Assembly (NCBI GenBank): GCA_013398275.1
Contig: VZSE01004132.1
Coordinates: 1,880 to 65,879 of the forward strand
Reading direction: 5' to 3'
Source: Promerops cafer
Lineage: Eukaryota > Chordata > Aves > Passeriformes > Nectariniidae
Length of the DNA stretch: 64,000 bases
Shown here: piece by piece, positions 21,971 through 34,000 of the stretch
Layout of the letters: each line of letters opens with the position of its first letter
How positions within the stretch are numbered: the stretch's first letter is position 1
Notes under the pieces: generated by a model
The model's database searches: none
What the model saw: the letters and a program-made list of their open reading frames with translations, nothing else
Told to the model about the DNA's origin: nothing
Made by a program: the position numbers and the translations under genes

Positions 21971-21999
21971 GGCGCGTGCGCAAGCCGTGCGCGTGCGCG
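21971..21999. promoter_or_regulatory. Two NRF1-type motifs in tandem
   Basis: GGCGCGTGCGCA (21971-21982) and TGCGCGTGCGCG (21988-21999) read on the reverse strand as the NRF1 consensus YGCGCAYGCGCR, with 11 of 12 and 12 of 12 positions matching. They lie 17 bp apart and end 41 bp before the start codon. Confidence 0.6.
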
Positions 22000-22040
22000 G
22001 CAGCTGGGACGCCGGACCGCGGAGCGGGGCTGGTGCTGGC

Positions 22041-22065
22041 ATGGCGGAGGCGCGGCCCGGCTCAG
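22041..22065 (+). CDS. NFX1: NFX1 coding exon 1 (residues 1-8)
   Basis: The exon encodes MAEARPGS and ends with one base of codon 9 before GTGAGC. The ATG lies in the CpG island. Confidence 0.9.
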
Positions 22066-25000
22066 GTGAGCGTGGCTGCCGCGCTGCGGGAGGGGGACTG
22101 AGGAGAGGGACTGCAGGATTGGGTGGGCGCAGTGAAGGGGAGGAGCAGTCATCACTCCCCAGCGATACTAGCGGGCAGAAAGTCGCGCAGAGGCGGTCGC
22201 CACCGAACGCTGGCCTGTCGAAGGGTGGGGGCTGCGGTGCCACCTGTTGCGGCTGCCCCGCCCCTGCCCGCCGCGACTTGGCGGCGCCTGTGGCGCCCAG
22301 AATGGCCGGGCTCGCCTGTGCCGCAGGGCCCAGTAGGAAGAATTTGCCGGAGGAGGAACGTGCTTGCGCCTGGTATGTGACAAACGAATGTAACGTCTCT
22401 GGTAACGCGAGAGAAAATACAAAGAGTAGAGCTTGGAAAACTTGTCTGCTCTCTGCCCACCCATGTCCTTGAAACCCAGGTTTCAGTCTGCCCACACTGA
22501 GCAGTAACAATGACAACGGCTCAGGCCCACGAGCTGCTAAAGCCGTGGCTTGTTACGGGGTCTCAGAGGGATCTCTTGAGTAGAAGTCTTGGACATGCAG
22601 GAGGTTACTACGTAGAGCAGGTGCTATCTGCTCAGAGGGATCTCGGCAGGGGCTTACGGATGGAGAGGGTCTTAGGGACGCGGCCTGGACCGGGATTGAG
22701 GGCAAAATGCAAGAAAACACTATTTCTTTTGTTTTGCCGTGCTTACTTGGATGATGCAGGTTCAGATTAACTTTAGTTTTATTGGTTGTGGTTGCTGAGG
22801 AGTGGGGAGGAAACCTTTCAAGATCTATATTTCATCCTTGCATTTAAATATATGTCCTGTATTTCAAGTACTTAACAATAGAAGAACCCTTATGTAATTT
22901 TGTCACGAGTATGTCTCTAGAAAAAACACTGTTGCTGAGAGTAATTAATGACATTTAGATTTTTCATCGCGTTGCTTAATTTCACTGTAGTCCAGGTAGA
23001 CCTTCTCCAGTAATCAATGTCACATTGAGGTCAATTGATGAGCTGACTAATTTCATTGTTCATCGAGTTGTTGGATTTCTGTCAGGGGGAATCCTGGACT
23101 TCTGTGTTTTGGGTGAAGAGGGAAGTATCATTCTCTCCTTTTGCAACATTCTGATGTTAATTCAGATTAAGATTATCAACAGCCAATGTCCTTAATAGCA
23201 TCCCCTATTCTTGGCAGCCTGGCTATCATGATGGAGAAGTTAGGAGAGTTCATTTTTTGGTGGTATGAGAATGGGTCCCCAGGCTGTCTTGTCGGAAGTG
23301 AAATGGCCTGGGACATGGTACAGAGAGCAGAGACACAGCTTCAGTAAAGCTGGTGCGGTCAAATTTCTTCTTGTCTGTTTATCTTTCATGCTGTCAGGCT
23401 GCAGGTCAACTCTGATTATGAAATCTTTTGTATGGTATTGGAATAAAGAGTCTTAGGTATACTGGGCTAAAAATTGCTTTACTGTAAAGCAGTAGATTAG
23501 TTTGGATGGGGCACCATTTCTACACTTGCCTTATAATACTTAAAATAACACAGGTATTGTCACTTGGGATTAAGTTCTGGAGTTGGTTCATTTTTTTGTA
23601 GTAATACTTAGTGTGCTCTCAAGAAAAATCTCATAGGTAAGTTTTGAGTTGTACGTGTGCAGTATTAGAATGAAAACTGGGTTTTGCACTGCAAGTTCAT
23701 GGACGGAGCAAATGTCTGATTTTCAAAGCTTAAAATTGAAAGATGTTTCTGCTCTCAGAGTAGAATGGGGGGTTAAAGAGTGACAGTTTTGGGTCACTGC
23801 AGATGTGTTGCACATGCAGGATATTTTGTCAATAGTGAAGAATTATTGAGACACAGGAAATTATTATAAAAGACAAAAGGAAAAATATAAGCAGCAAGGC
23901 AGTTGTATAATAATTGGTCACATTGACGCATCTTTCTAGTTTCGGTCCCTGTGCACCTAGAAGGGACAAATGTATTGTTTTTAATAGCTGTTAATGGATT
24001 TTTTTCCCATCAGTTGCTGTAATTGCTGTTGAATGTAGTTTTCGTTTTTTGCCATCACAATGACAGCTGGGTGTTATACGCAGTACAATGCATCGTTAAG
24101 CTGAAGATAATCAGGGAATTGCTATAAAACATTGCCCACAGTAAGGGGGAACAGGAAAGTGAAAACTTAAAATATATTTGTTTTCCATATGCAAAATCCA
24201 TTCTGTAGTAGATACTTTTGTTAGGATGATGAAACTACCTAGGATGAAATCCTACTTTTGAATTCTCTCCCATGTCATCTTGAAATGGGCTGGCTAAAAC
24301 TTTTAAGTTCCATTTTAAGTGTGGATGCACTGAATTGGACATGAAATGACAATATCAAAAAAGACAATAACACCACAGAGTACACCAATATACACAGGGG
24401 ACTAACTAGCTGGAAAATAGCTTTGCAGAAAAGGTGAGATGAGGCCTTTGCTGGAGCACTCTGTCCGGTTCTGGGCTCTGTGCGTACAAGGAGGACATGT
24501 ACATACTGGACTGAGTCCAGCAAAGGGCTGTGAAGACTATTAAGGAATTGGAGCATCCCTCACATGAGGAGAGGTAGAGCTGGGTATGTTTAGACATAAG
24601 TCTCAGAGTGATTTTACTGCTGTGTACAAATACTGAAAGGGTGGGAGTAAAGAATATGGAACCAGATTCTTCTTAGTGGTATTAAATTAAAGGACAAGAG
24701 GCCACAGGTACAAAACATACAAAATTCCAGCTGAACACAAGGAAAAGCCTTCTTATGGTGAGAATGGTAATAACACTGGAATGGGTTGCTCTGAGAACCT
24801 GAGCTCTGTCCTTGGTCATACTCAAAATGCTCTCTACTCTCTGTCCTTGGACATACTTAAAATCCAGCTGGTCACAGTTATGGGCAACTGACCCTTCTTG
24901 GGCAGGATTTTTGGACTAGAGGATCTACAGAAGTCTCAAAATGAGCCATTCTGTAATTCTATGGTTAGGCTGATTTTGCATGTTATTTTCTAATAAGTTC

Positions 25001-28000
25001 TGGCAAGAGTTGCAGGAAGGGAGCATATCTCTTATGACATGAGCTAATACAGTTGAAATAAACAATGAGTTTTGGGCATGTAGATTGTTTTGCCTGGAAA
25101 TGGGTTGCACTGCTTGAGTTGTTGTGCCTGAAACAAAGTAACTCCTGTTTAGGAAGAAATTCAACATTTAGTAAATCTGTGTCATCTTGAAAATTATAAG
25201 ATGCTGTAGGTGAATGTATAAACTGATCAGAGAAGGCAGAGAATATAAACTTGGTGGTCTGGTTTAAAGCTTCCAGTGCTATGGGGAAAGCCTCCGATTT
25301 CCATAATGAACCATTCTTTTTTTTGTTTGTTTGTTTTTGTTGTTTTTGTTTGCTTGTGGGTTTTTTTCTTTTGTTTTTTTTTGGGATGTTGTTGTACTGT
25401 TTAATACAGACATTTTAAGAGCTGCAGGGAGTGTCTTCCGTGTAACTTTGTGTGCAGATGACTGAATCATCTCTTGTCTGGATATATGTAATCCTGACAC
25501 AAATAGATTGTTGTGTGCACATTCTACTGTCATCTATCTTTAGCTGAAAGAATAGGTTATTTGAATTGCTTTAAAAATGAAGACATCCATCCTGAAATTA
25601 GCTTTGTCTTATAGGTGAGAGACAGTATATAAATAGAACATCTATTAATAGAATATTCTGAGTGGAAAGGGACTCACAAGAGTCATTGAGTCAAGTGCTT
25701 GATATCACACAGGGCAATCTAAAAATTTACTTAGATATCTAAGCACATTATTGAAACAGTTGTTGAATACTGAAAAGCTTGGGGTCATGACCACTTTCCT
25801 TTAAAGCTTTTTCCAGTATTTGGCCACCCTTTATTTGAAGTTTTTCCTGATACTATCCAATCTGACCTCTCTGCGACCAAGCTTTAAGCTTTCTTTTGCG
25901 TCCCATCACTGGCCACTCGGGAGAAGAAATCAGCAACTGCTTCTTCACTTCCTCTCATGAGAAAACTGTAGGCAGCAGTAAGGTCACCCCTCAGTCTCCT
26001 CCAAGCTCAACAAAGCTCGTATTTTCAGCTGCTCGTGTAATTTAGTCCTTTTACCATCTTTGTTGTCCTCCTTTGGACGCCTGATATTTTCTATATCTTT
26101 TTTGCATTGTGGAGCCAAACACACAGTACTGAAGGAACTGTTTTTGCACACAGTACAAGACACTATTTTTGACTGAATTTATGGATATCTCATTAAAAGC
26201 AGTCAGTTAAAAGATGTTTGAAGTCCATTCAGAAAGAATGGTGATTATCAGTATTGTTTGTTTCATTCTAGTTTTGTATTGATAGGAAACTTCAGAAGGA
26301 AATCAGTTCTTCCTGTCTGGGAAATAAAGCTGAATTAATTTAAGAATAAAGAAGTAGTAACTCTGATGCCTAAGGGGCTGTTCTGTGGACTGCGTTATAT
26401 TTTTTTCTGATTAACTTTGTCAATATATTTTTTCTCTCTTATAATTGCTTTTAATTATCAACTTTGTATTAATTAAAGTACATCTGTAATGGTTCTTAAA
26501 AATCTAATTGAATATAGCTTCCTGAAACTGTGAAGCTGTTCTAAAATATGTCACTTAGGCATAATGTCTTTTAAGTGGCACCTTCAAATGTCATCCTTAA
26601 TGTATTCATTAAAAAAGTACCTAAGCAATTGGCTGTGCTGTTCCCAGGTATAAAGTCTGTTTTTGAAGATGAGCTTGTACTTACTTATTAAAATGAGTAC
26701 TTATTAATTTGCTTTGTATTTTTAGATGTGTCCTTATCAAATTATTTTTCTGAAAGATAGTTCTCAAGGACTACCTCTTTGCCAGGGCATTCTGGCTCTC
26801 TCAACAGATAATGCTGAAGGGGTTTAACGTTATGGCAGAATAGGCATGAAACCATATGGCTTTCATATGCTTCATTCTAAGTCAAACCAAAGTTCCTAGG
26901 GATGTTAAAATCTTAGAATCTTAGATTGGCTTGGGCTAGAAGGGACCTTAAAAGCCATCTAGTTTCAACCTCCCTGTGATGGGCCGGGACATCTTCCACT
27001 AGACCTACTTATTCAGAGCCCCATCCAGTGCAGCCTTGAACACTTCCAGGGATGGGACCACTGCTTTGGGCAACTTGTTACAGTGCCTTACCACTGTTAC
27101 AGTAAAGATTTTCTTCTTTATGTGTAACCTAAATCTCTCCTCTTCCAGTTTGAAGCCAGATCCCCTTGTCCTGTCACTACATGCCTTTGTAAAAAGTCTC
27201 TGTCCATTTTTCTTGTGGGCTCCCTTCAGGTACTGTAAAGTTGCACTTAGGTCACCTTGGAGCCTATTCTCCAGGTTGAACAAATCCAATTCTCTTAGCC
27301 TTTCCTGACAGGAAATATGCTTCATCCTTCCAGCCATCTTGGTGGCCTCCTCCACACTTGCTGCAATTCAACAAGTTGATGTCCTTCCTGTGCTGGGGAC
27401 CCCTAACCCATAGCTGGATGCAACACTCCAGGTGCAGAGTACTCAGAGCAGAGTATAGGGGATGAATCAACTCATTTGACCTGCTGGCCACACTTCTTTT
27501 GATGCAGCCCAGGATGCAGTTGGTCTTCTGGGCTGTGAGCACATGTTGTCAGGTCATGTCTGCCTCTCATTCACCAAGTCCTTCTCAGTAGGGCTGTTCT
27601 TGATCTGTTCATCCCCCAGCCTTTATACTGGGGGTTGTCCTGACCCAGGTGCAGAACTTTGCCCTTGGTCTTGTTGAACCTCATGAGATTCCTGTGGGCC
27701 CACTTCTTTAGCTTGTCCAGGTCCTTCAGGATGGTATCCCATTCTTCAGCTGTGACAATTGCACCACTGAGCTTGGTGGCATCTGCAAATTTGCTGAGGG
27801 TACAATGTATCTCTTTGACTCTTAAAGAAGATATTCAACAAGAGTAGTTGCAATACCAACCCCTGAGGGACACCACTTGTCACTGATAACCATCGGGACT
27901 CTGAGCTGTTGACCACTACTCTCTGGATGTGACTTTCCAGCCAATTTCCTATCTGCCTAATGGTCTACCCATCTCCCTGATTGAGAGAGCAGGATGTTGG

Positions 28001-31000
28001 GGGAGACCATATCAAAGTCTTTACAGAAGTCCAGATAAATAATATCTGCAGCCCTTCCCTTGTCCACTTATGTAGTCACTCCGTCATAGAAAGCCACTAG
28101 CTTCGTTGGATGGGACTTGTCCTTGGTGAAGCTGTGCTGGCTGTCCCAAATCACCTCCCTGTCCTCCATGTACCTTAGCATAGCTTCTAGGAGGATCTAG
28201 ATGATCTATAATGTTCTCAGGCACAGAGGTGAGACAACATATAAGTTTTTTCTAAAGATACTATGATATTCTGTGTTTATTTTATAGAAATACAGGCTGG
28301 ACTTTAGCTTTGGGGCATGCCTTTTACTTTAAATATTTGTATGTATATGTGTAAGCATGTCAGACAATTTCAGCCAATGTTAGCTACTTATTATTACACT
28401 TATACATTTATTTTGCAGTTTCTTGTCTTTGCAGACAGAAATCAGTTTTAGTAGAATTTAGCACTCTGGAATTTTCTTCATTATGTAGAAGCTGACAGCA
28501 AGAATGGGAATCTTATTGATGTAAAAAGTTCTAATGAATTATTAATATTTTGGAGGTGCTTTTAAATATCTGAATCTGAGTTTCTCTCTTTTTTTTTTTT
28601 TTTTTCAGACTTAATAGATTACTTGAAAAGTGCTTTCAAAATATTACTTCCACAGTTACTTTTCAAATCCTGGTTAGACTTCTTGGAGGCCATGCCCAAA
28701 GATCAATCGGACTGTAATTCCTTCATTCGTTTTACGTACCGCATCTCATAACCAAAGAAACAGTGGTCTCGAAAAATAGAATATGCTTTTTCGAGGCAAG
28801 CTCTGTGGGTTTTGCAAAAGCTATTTTTATTAAACTTAAGCTATCCATCAGACTTCAAATTTTAGAGTATACAAAAGAAAACTTAAAACAGCTAAAATGG
28901 GTTGTTTCAAATAAGGTTTCCATGAAATTATAGGATTGCATTCTGTTTTCAAATCAAAATATGTGAAACTTAAGTAGTCTATACTGAATGACTGCTATTA
29001 ACATTATAGTGCATAGTTTATTATTGTACTGCTCTTTATTAGTGATAGAAAAGAAACTGGCGAAATACTGGGAAAACTGCAAGTAAACGTAGCTGTAGAA
29101 AATAAAATGGACAAATTTACATTTGCAGTTCTTTGCACAGGATACATATGCTGAGAAAAATAGAATGTTTCTAGGGAAGATGCTTTCCTTGCAGATTGTT
29201 TCATATGTATAAGCCTGATGTTGGTACCTACTCAAGTCTGCAGTCCTAATGATAGAATAGTTCAACTGGAAGGGAACTACAGTGGTCATTGAATCCAGAC
29301 TTGGCCACTTCAGGGCTGACCAAAAGTTGAAGCATATTGAGAGGGTTGTCCAGTTGCCTCTTGGACACTGGCAGACACGGGGTATTAACCACCCTTCTGG
29401 AAAGCCTGTTAAAGATTTTGACCACGCTCTTGGCAAAGAAATGTCCCCCCATGTCGAGTCTGAACACCTCCCCACCCCTCCCCTCTACCCTTCTGGGAGG
29501 TCAGAGTTTCGAACTATTCCCACATGTGCTGGCACTGGGTACTGGGAAGAAGAGATCAGCACCTGTGTCTCTACTTCTTTTTTGCCTGAGTTAAGATTGA
29601 TTCTTAACTCAGTCTCGAGCTGTTTTGAAGACCAGACTTCTGTCTGGTCTTCTCATTCTATTCTCTCAAAATCAGGTTAGTATTTCAGCTTAAAAAACCC
29701 CAAACTATTTGTATTTGCCATTTGTATCTAGTTTATTTATAGCATATAATACTGTATAGAGTGTCATATAATAATGTATAATATACTATATTAATAATAT
29801 ATACTATCTTGTAATGTAACATTGTAATGTTAATGTATATGGATATAATAAATATAGATAATAAATTATATATATCTTATGGAAATAATGTACAGTATGG
29901 TTTTGTGTTATTTTAAATTCTTAATTTTTATTAAAGTTAAAGCTTCACTTCCACAAAATCGTATGTTATAGTTTTTCCTTTGGCCACCAACTTTCACATT
30001 GTAGCTATGACCATTTCTAGAGGCTTTAAAAAAAACTTTTTCATTTGAAAGCAAATTAAATTTGCTGAAAAACCCTGCATGTTAGTGCCTTGAAACATTC
30101 TGTTTTATTTTTCCCTTGAAAATGTTAATTTCCACAGTCTTTCTTGAAAAAATAGGTAGTTCAGGAACCTAGATTGCATTAGCCTTTTGGACAGTCTCGT
30201 GGCCTAAGTCATGGCCTAAGTGCTTGATTATTTTTTTGAATTGTTATGAACCAGGAATAAACTGTGCTCTGTCCTACCATGTGAGGTAACCTACCCAGCC
30301 AGTAAAATGGGCACTACCTCCATGAGATTTTATTAACTACTTTTTTTTACATCACTGTGTAAGATTTAACCAATCTGCCACAGTCAATTAAACCATCCCT
30401 GATATTCACCTAATAATTTCTGTTGCAGGAAGGCACTGCTTTTGGCACAGTGTTACAGGAAATTGAGCAACACAGGATTTCTCTTTCTTTTAGCTAGAGA
30501 CATAGAAATTACAGAAGACTGCTGAAGTAGAAGCATGGTTCGTGGTGGTGGCCTCAGAAAAATAATTTTGCACAGCTGCCCTGTGCTATTTAGTATGTCT
30601 CTTTGCAGAACAGTGTAATCAGAGTTGATGCAAGTATTTACTACCGCTCCTTTAATTTATATTCAAAGTTTTGTATAGTACTCAAATCTCAGATGTAGAT
30701 GTATTTAAAGGACTCCTTTTTTCAGGTTGTTGTATTTATGTAAACATGCTAGGAAAAACTTGAGATATTAAACACTGATTATCACACTTGCATGTCTTGT
30801 ACTGCTTCAAAAGTGTTTCTTCACCTTTTATTTTTATATTTTTAACGCTGGGTCATCACAATCCTGTAAAGATGACAAGACAAGAAGGCTTCTACAAAGC
30901 ACTGTATGATTCAGTTCTAGTTTCTGGACACTTGTTTGCAGTTTTTCTGTCAAGTGTGGGATTGATTGAACTTCTGGACTTTTGCATGCATGGTAATTTG

Positions 31001-34000
31001 GTTGAAAAGAAGTATGTACTGTTTAAGTTTTATGAATTTGTATTTTTTTTTTTTTTTTTTTAGGTGCATTGAATTTCAGTCCTGATGGTGCTGATTCCAT
31101 TCCTGGAGAAAGAAAACCTACAGATATAAACTGGGTAAATAAAGATAAGAAAGACTCTAACAGTAATCAGAATAGAAGTAATATACCAATTCCTAGTCTG
31201 TCTTCGGAAAGAGGTACCGATTATGAAAGCTCTTCCACAAAGCATCATGGCTTTTGTAATCCAGAAAGTCAGTATGGGAATTCTGAAGACTTCCACCAAT
31301 ATTTTGGTACCAGTAAAAGTTTGAAGAATCGCAGCTTGCAAAGCCAGAGATTGCACAGATTAAGAAATGATAGCACATGTGCTAGAAATAAGACAAGGCA
31401 AAGTACTACTGATGCTGCTGCAGGTCCAGGAATTTCAGATGCTGCGCTAGTAATTGGTAGAAGAGCACCTCCTAGAGGATACAGCGATTTTCTCTCCTCA
31501 GAGAGTGACAGGGAGGTACCTAGTGCGGATAGCAGAGGAGCAAAGCCAAAGAAAACACATCTGATGCATACATCTGGGAGAGGTTTCAGGGAAAAGGGAA
31601 AGCAGGCACATGACCGTGAAAAGCGAGTGAGCTCTAAACAGAAAGTAGAGCTGTTTGAAAATTTTCCATCTTTGGATTTGACACAGTCTGACTCTTCAGA
31701 ATCATCTGTTGGGAAGGCATTCTGTGATGTACCTTTTGGAAGTGGGGATGAGCAAAAAAGCTACAATAATGTAAACAAAAGATATCCCCGGAAGCCTATC
31801 TGGAACAAACCCCCAGTAGAAAAGGAGTGTCAGAAAAAACATGATTCTCACCGTAGTAAAAATACAAAAGTAGGTAAGAAGTCTTCAGTTGCATATACTC
31901 CAAAAGATAAAAATGAAAGGAAGAAAGAACTCATTGCTCACAAAAATGATGAAAACTTGACCGGTGAAATCAGACATCAGTTGTCTGAGTCTCTCAAGTT
32001 CAGTGGAAGAAAGTTCCTGCTAAAGGGGGATCAACTACCTTCACTTCATTTCAGCTGGACGCAGTACTGGAAAAAGCAAAGTGATGTACCAAAAAACAAA
32101 GAAACTCATACAGGTAAGTTTTTGAGACTGTCCTGGACTCCTATATGAAAGATATTATCTTGAATAATTTAAACAGTCTTCGCTTCAGCTCCTGCCTTGA
32201 GTAGGTGAAGAAGCTTATTATTTCACATTAAATTGGTATTGGGATCAGAGGGCAGAAGTAAATGTAGATGCATGGTATCTCAGTGTGAAAATACTCTGTA
32301 AGTTTATTAGAGAAGGACAGATTTTATTTAAAATTTTTATTGTTATGCTACCAAACTGCTAACGATGACCTAGTCAGGTACCATATTAAAACGTGTATGT
32401 TGTGGGAGTAAAATTCTGTGCATTTTGAACAATGGGACTTGAGAACGATAATGCTGAAACTGACTTTTGCAGAATAGGTCTGCTTATGTTTTATGTGGAA
32501 GTAGGAAAATGCCAGGCAAACAGTATTCTACTCATAAGTGAATTTTATGCGCTTTTCCCTGCACCTTTGATGCCTTAAAGAACCTATAAATGAAACAACA
32601 CACACTTCTGAGATAATATTAGTGTAGGAGGTAATATAAAACCTGGTCTTTATTGGAGGCCTCCAGGGGCAAATATGGCAAATATCCACAAACCTCCCCC
32701 CACCCTCCAGGGGTGCATAGTTTTATAAGTCTAGTAAATTAGCATAATTGACAGAAATCACCAATTAGGAGCACAAGTGGTGATGCTATTGCCCCCACAG
32801 TTCAAGCCCCTTTTAAATCCTCCCCCTTCAGATTGGACTGAACCTTATTGATGAAAATGTGTCTTGAAGAGCTGTTTTCCAAGCTTGGTTTCTAAGAAGA
32901 ACCAAGATAGGAGTCTTGGAATGTGTTTTGTCTTTCTGCCTATCAGGGCAGGGAAAAGTACTGGGAAAACTGGCTACAAATGCAGTAATAGGCGACAGAG
33001 CTCCAAATATATGTGTGAAGAATACATGGAATATATAGAAGAAAAAAGACAAAAAACATTAGGCATCACTTCAAACGATAATTAGAAATAGAGGTAATAT
33101 CTGGATACTATTTTTGGAAGTTTGAGAATAGAAACACGTGCTATTGACAGTGTAAACCAGACTCACAGTTTTTGCCTCATGCCATTGCCTATGCTGACTC
33201 ATGCCATTAGTGACTGAAAACGTTAAATTGAAATCAGCTGAATCTCTTCAGTGCTATGATACTGGTTTCTGTTTCAACAACTTAGGTAGCTTATTCTTAC
33301 TGTTTTGCATAAGCTTAAGCACTAAGTGTTAAGAGGCTTAAATGTTCAGAAGCAATAAGGAGACACACCAAGAATTATATTTATTTGTTTTTTTACAAAG
33401 CATCTCAACCTTATCTTCTGCACAGAATTATAGAGATGGGCAGACTAGTTCCAATTATCTTAACTGTGATATCAAATCTATTGAAGACTTTGCTTCTCAG
33501 CATCTCCTATTTCACAGCTGAGAAAGTAGTAGATAATCAGGAAGCATAAGATACATCTAGTTGGAAACTTTCTTCTTTTAGGAGGATCAAGATCTTCCTT
33601 GATCCTCTCTAACCTAAATAAATTAACTGTCATGCTCCTGGGTTCTATTTGAATCATAAAATTGAAGATAACTCTTTTTCCCAGCATTATTATTAAATGA
33701 AAAACATCACATGCAGTAAGCAGGAAGGTAAGTAATAGTCTTCCCCAGGGAACTTAAGGAACTTCCCCCTCCAAAATAGTAGTTTATTTGCAGGCTTTAT
33801 TTGGGAGCTCTTTTGGAAACACTGTCTGCCACTGTTTTCAGGGAACTAGGATTGTGGGTTTTTAACTATTTCTGGAACAGCTACAGTTTCTGAGCATGGT
33901 ATAGCTTTAGTCTTCTGGAGAAAAGAAGTGTGTTTTACGTGAGAATCTTTCTTTATGGCAGATAATAATTACAGGATAACAAGTAGAAATGACAATTGTA

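Larger units (their letters stand above)
21830..22350 (+). promoter_or_regulatory. NFX1: CpG island promoter of NFX1
   Basis: A sharp switch to GC-rich, CpG-dense DNA surrounds the first coding exon, against AT-rich flanks. No TATA box stands upstream of the start codon, as is usual for broadly expressed CpG-island genes. Long open frames on both strands here are by-products of the base composition. Confidence 0.85.

Noticed and set aside
21580..22516. Long open frames on both strands in the CpG island (up to 258 codons)
   Set aside because: High GC content removes stop codons. The frames overlap each other, cross the NFX1 exon 1 donor, and have arginine/proline/alanine-rich, unstructured composition.
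31069..32148. A separate 359-codon single-exon gene
   Set aside because: This is NFX1 exon 2 with short extension into intron 2; splice sites, phase and homology place it within NFX1.
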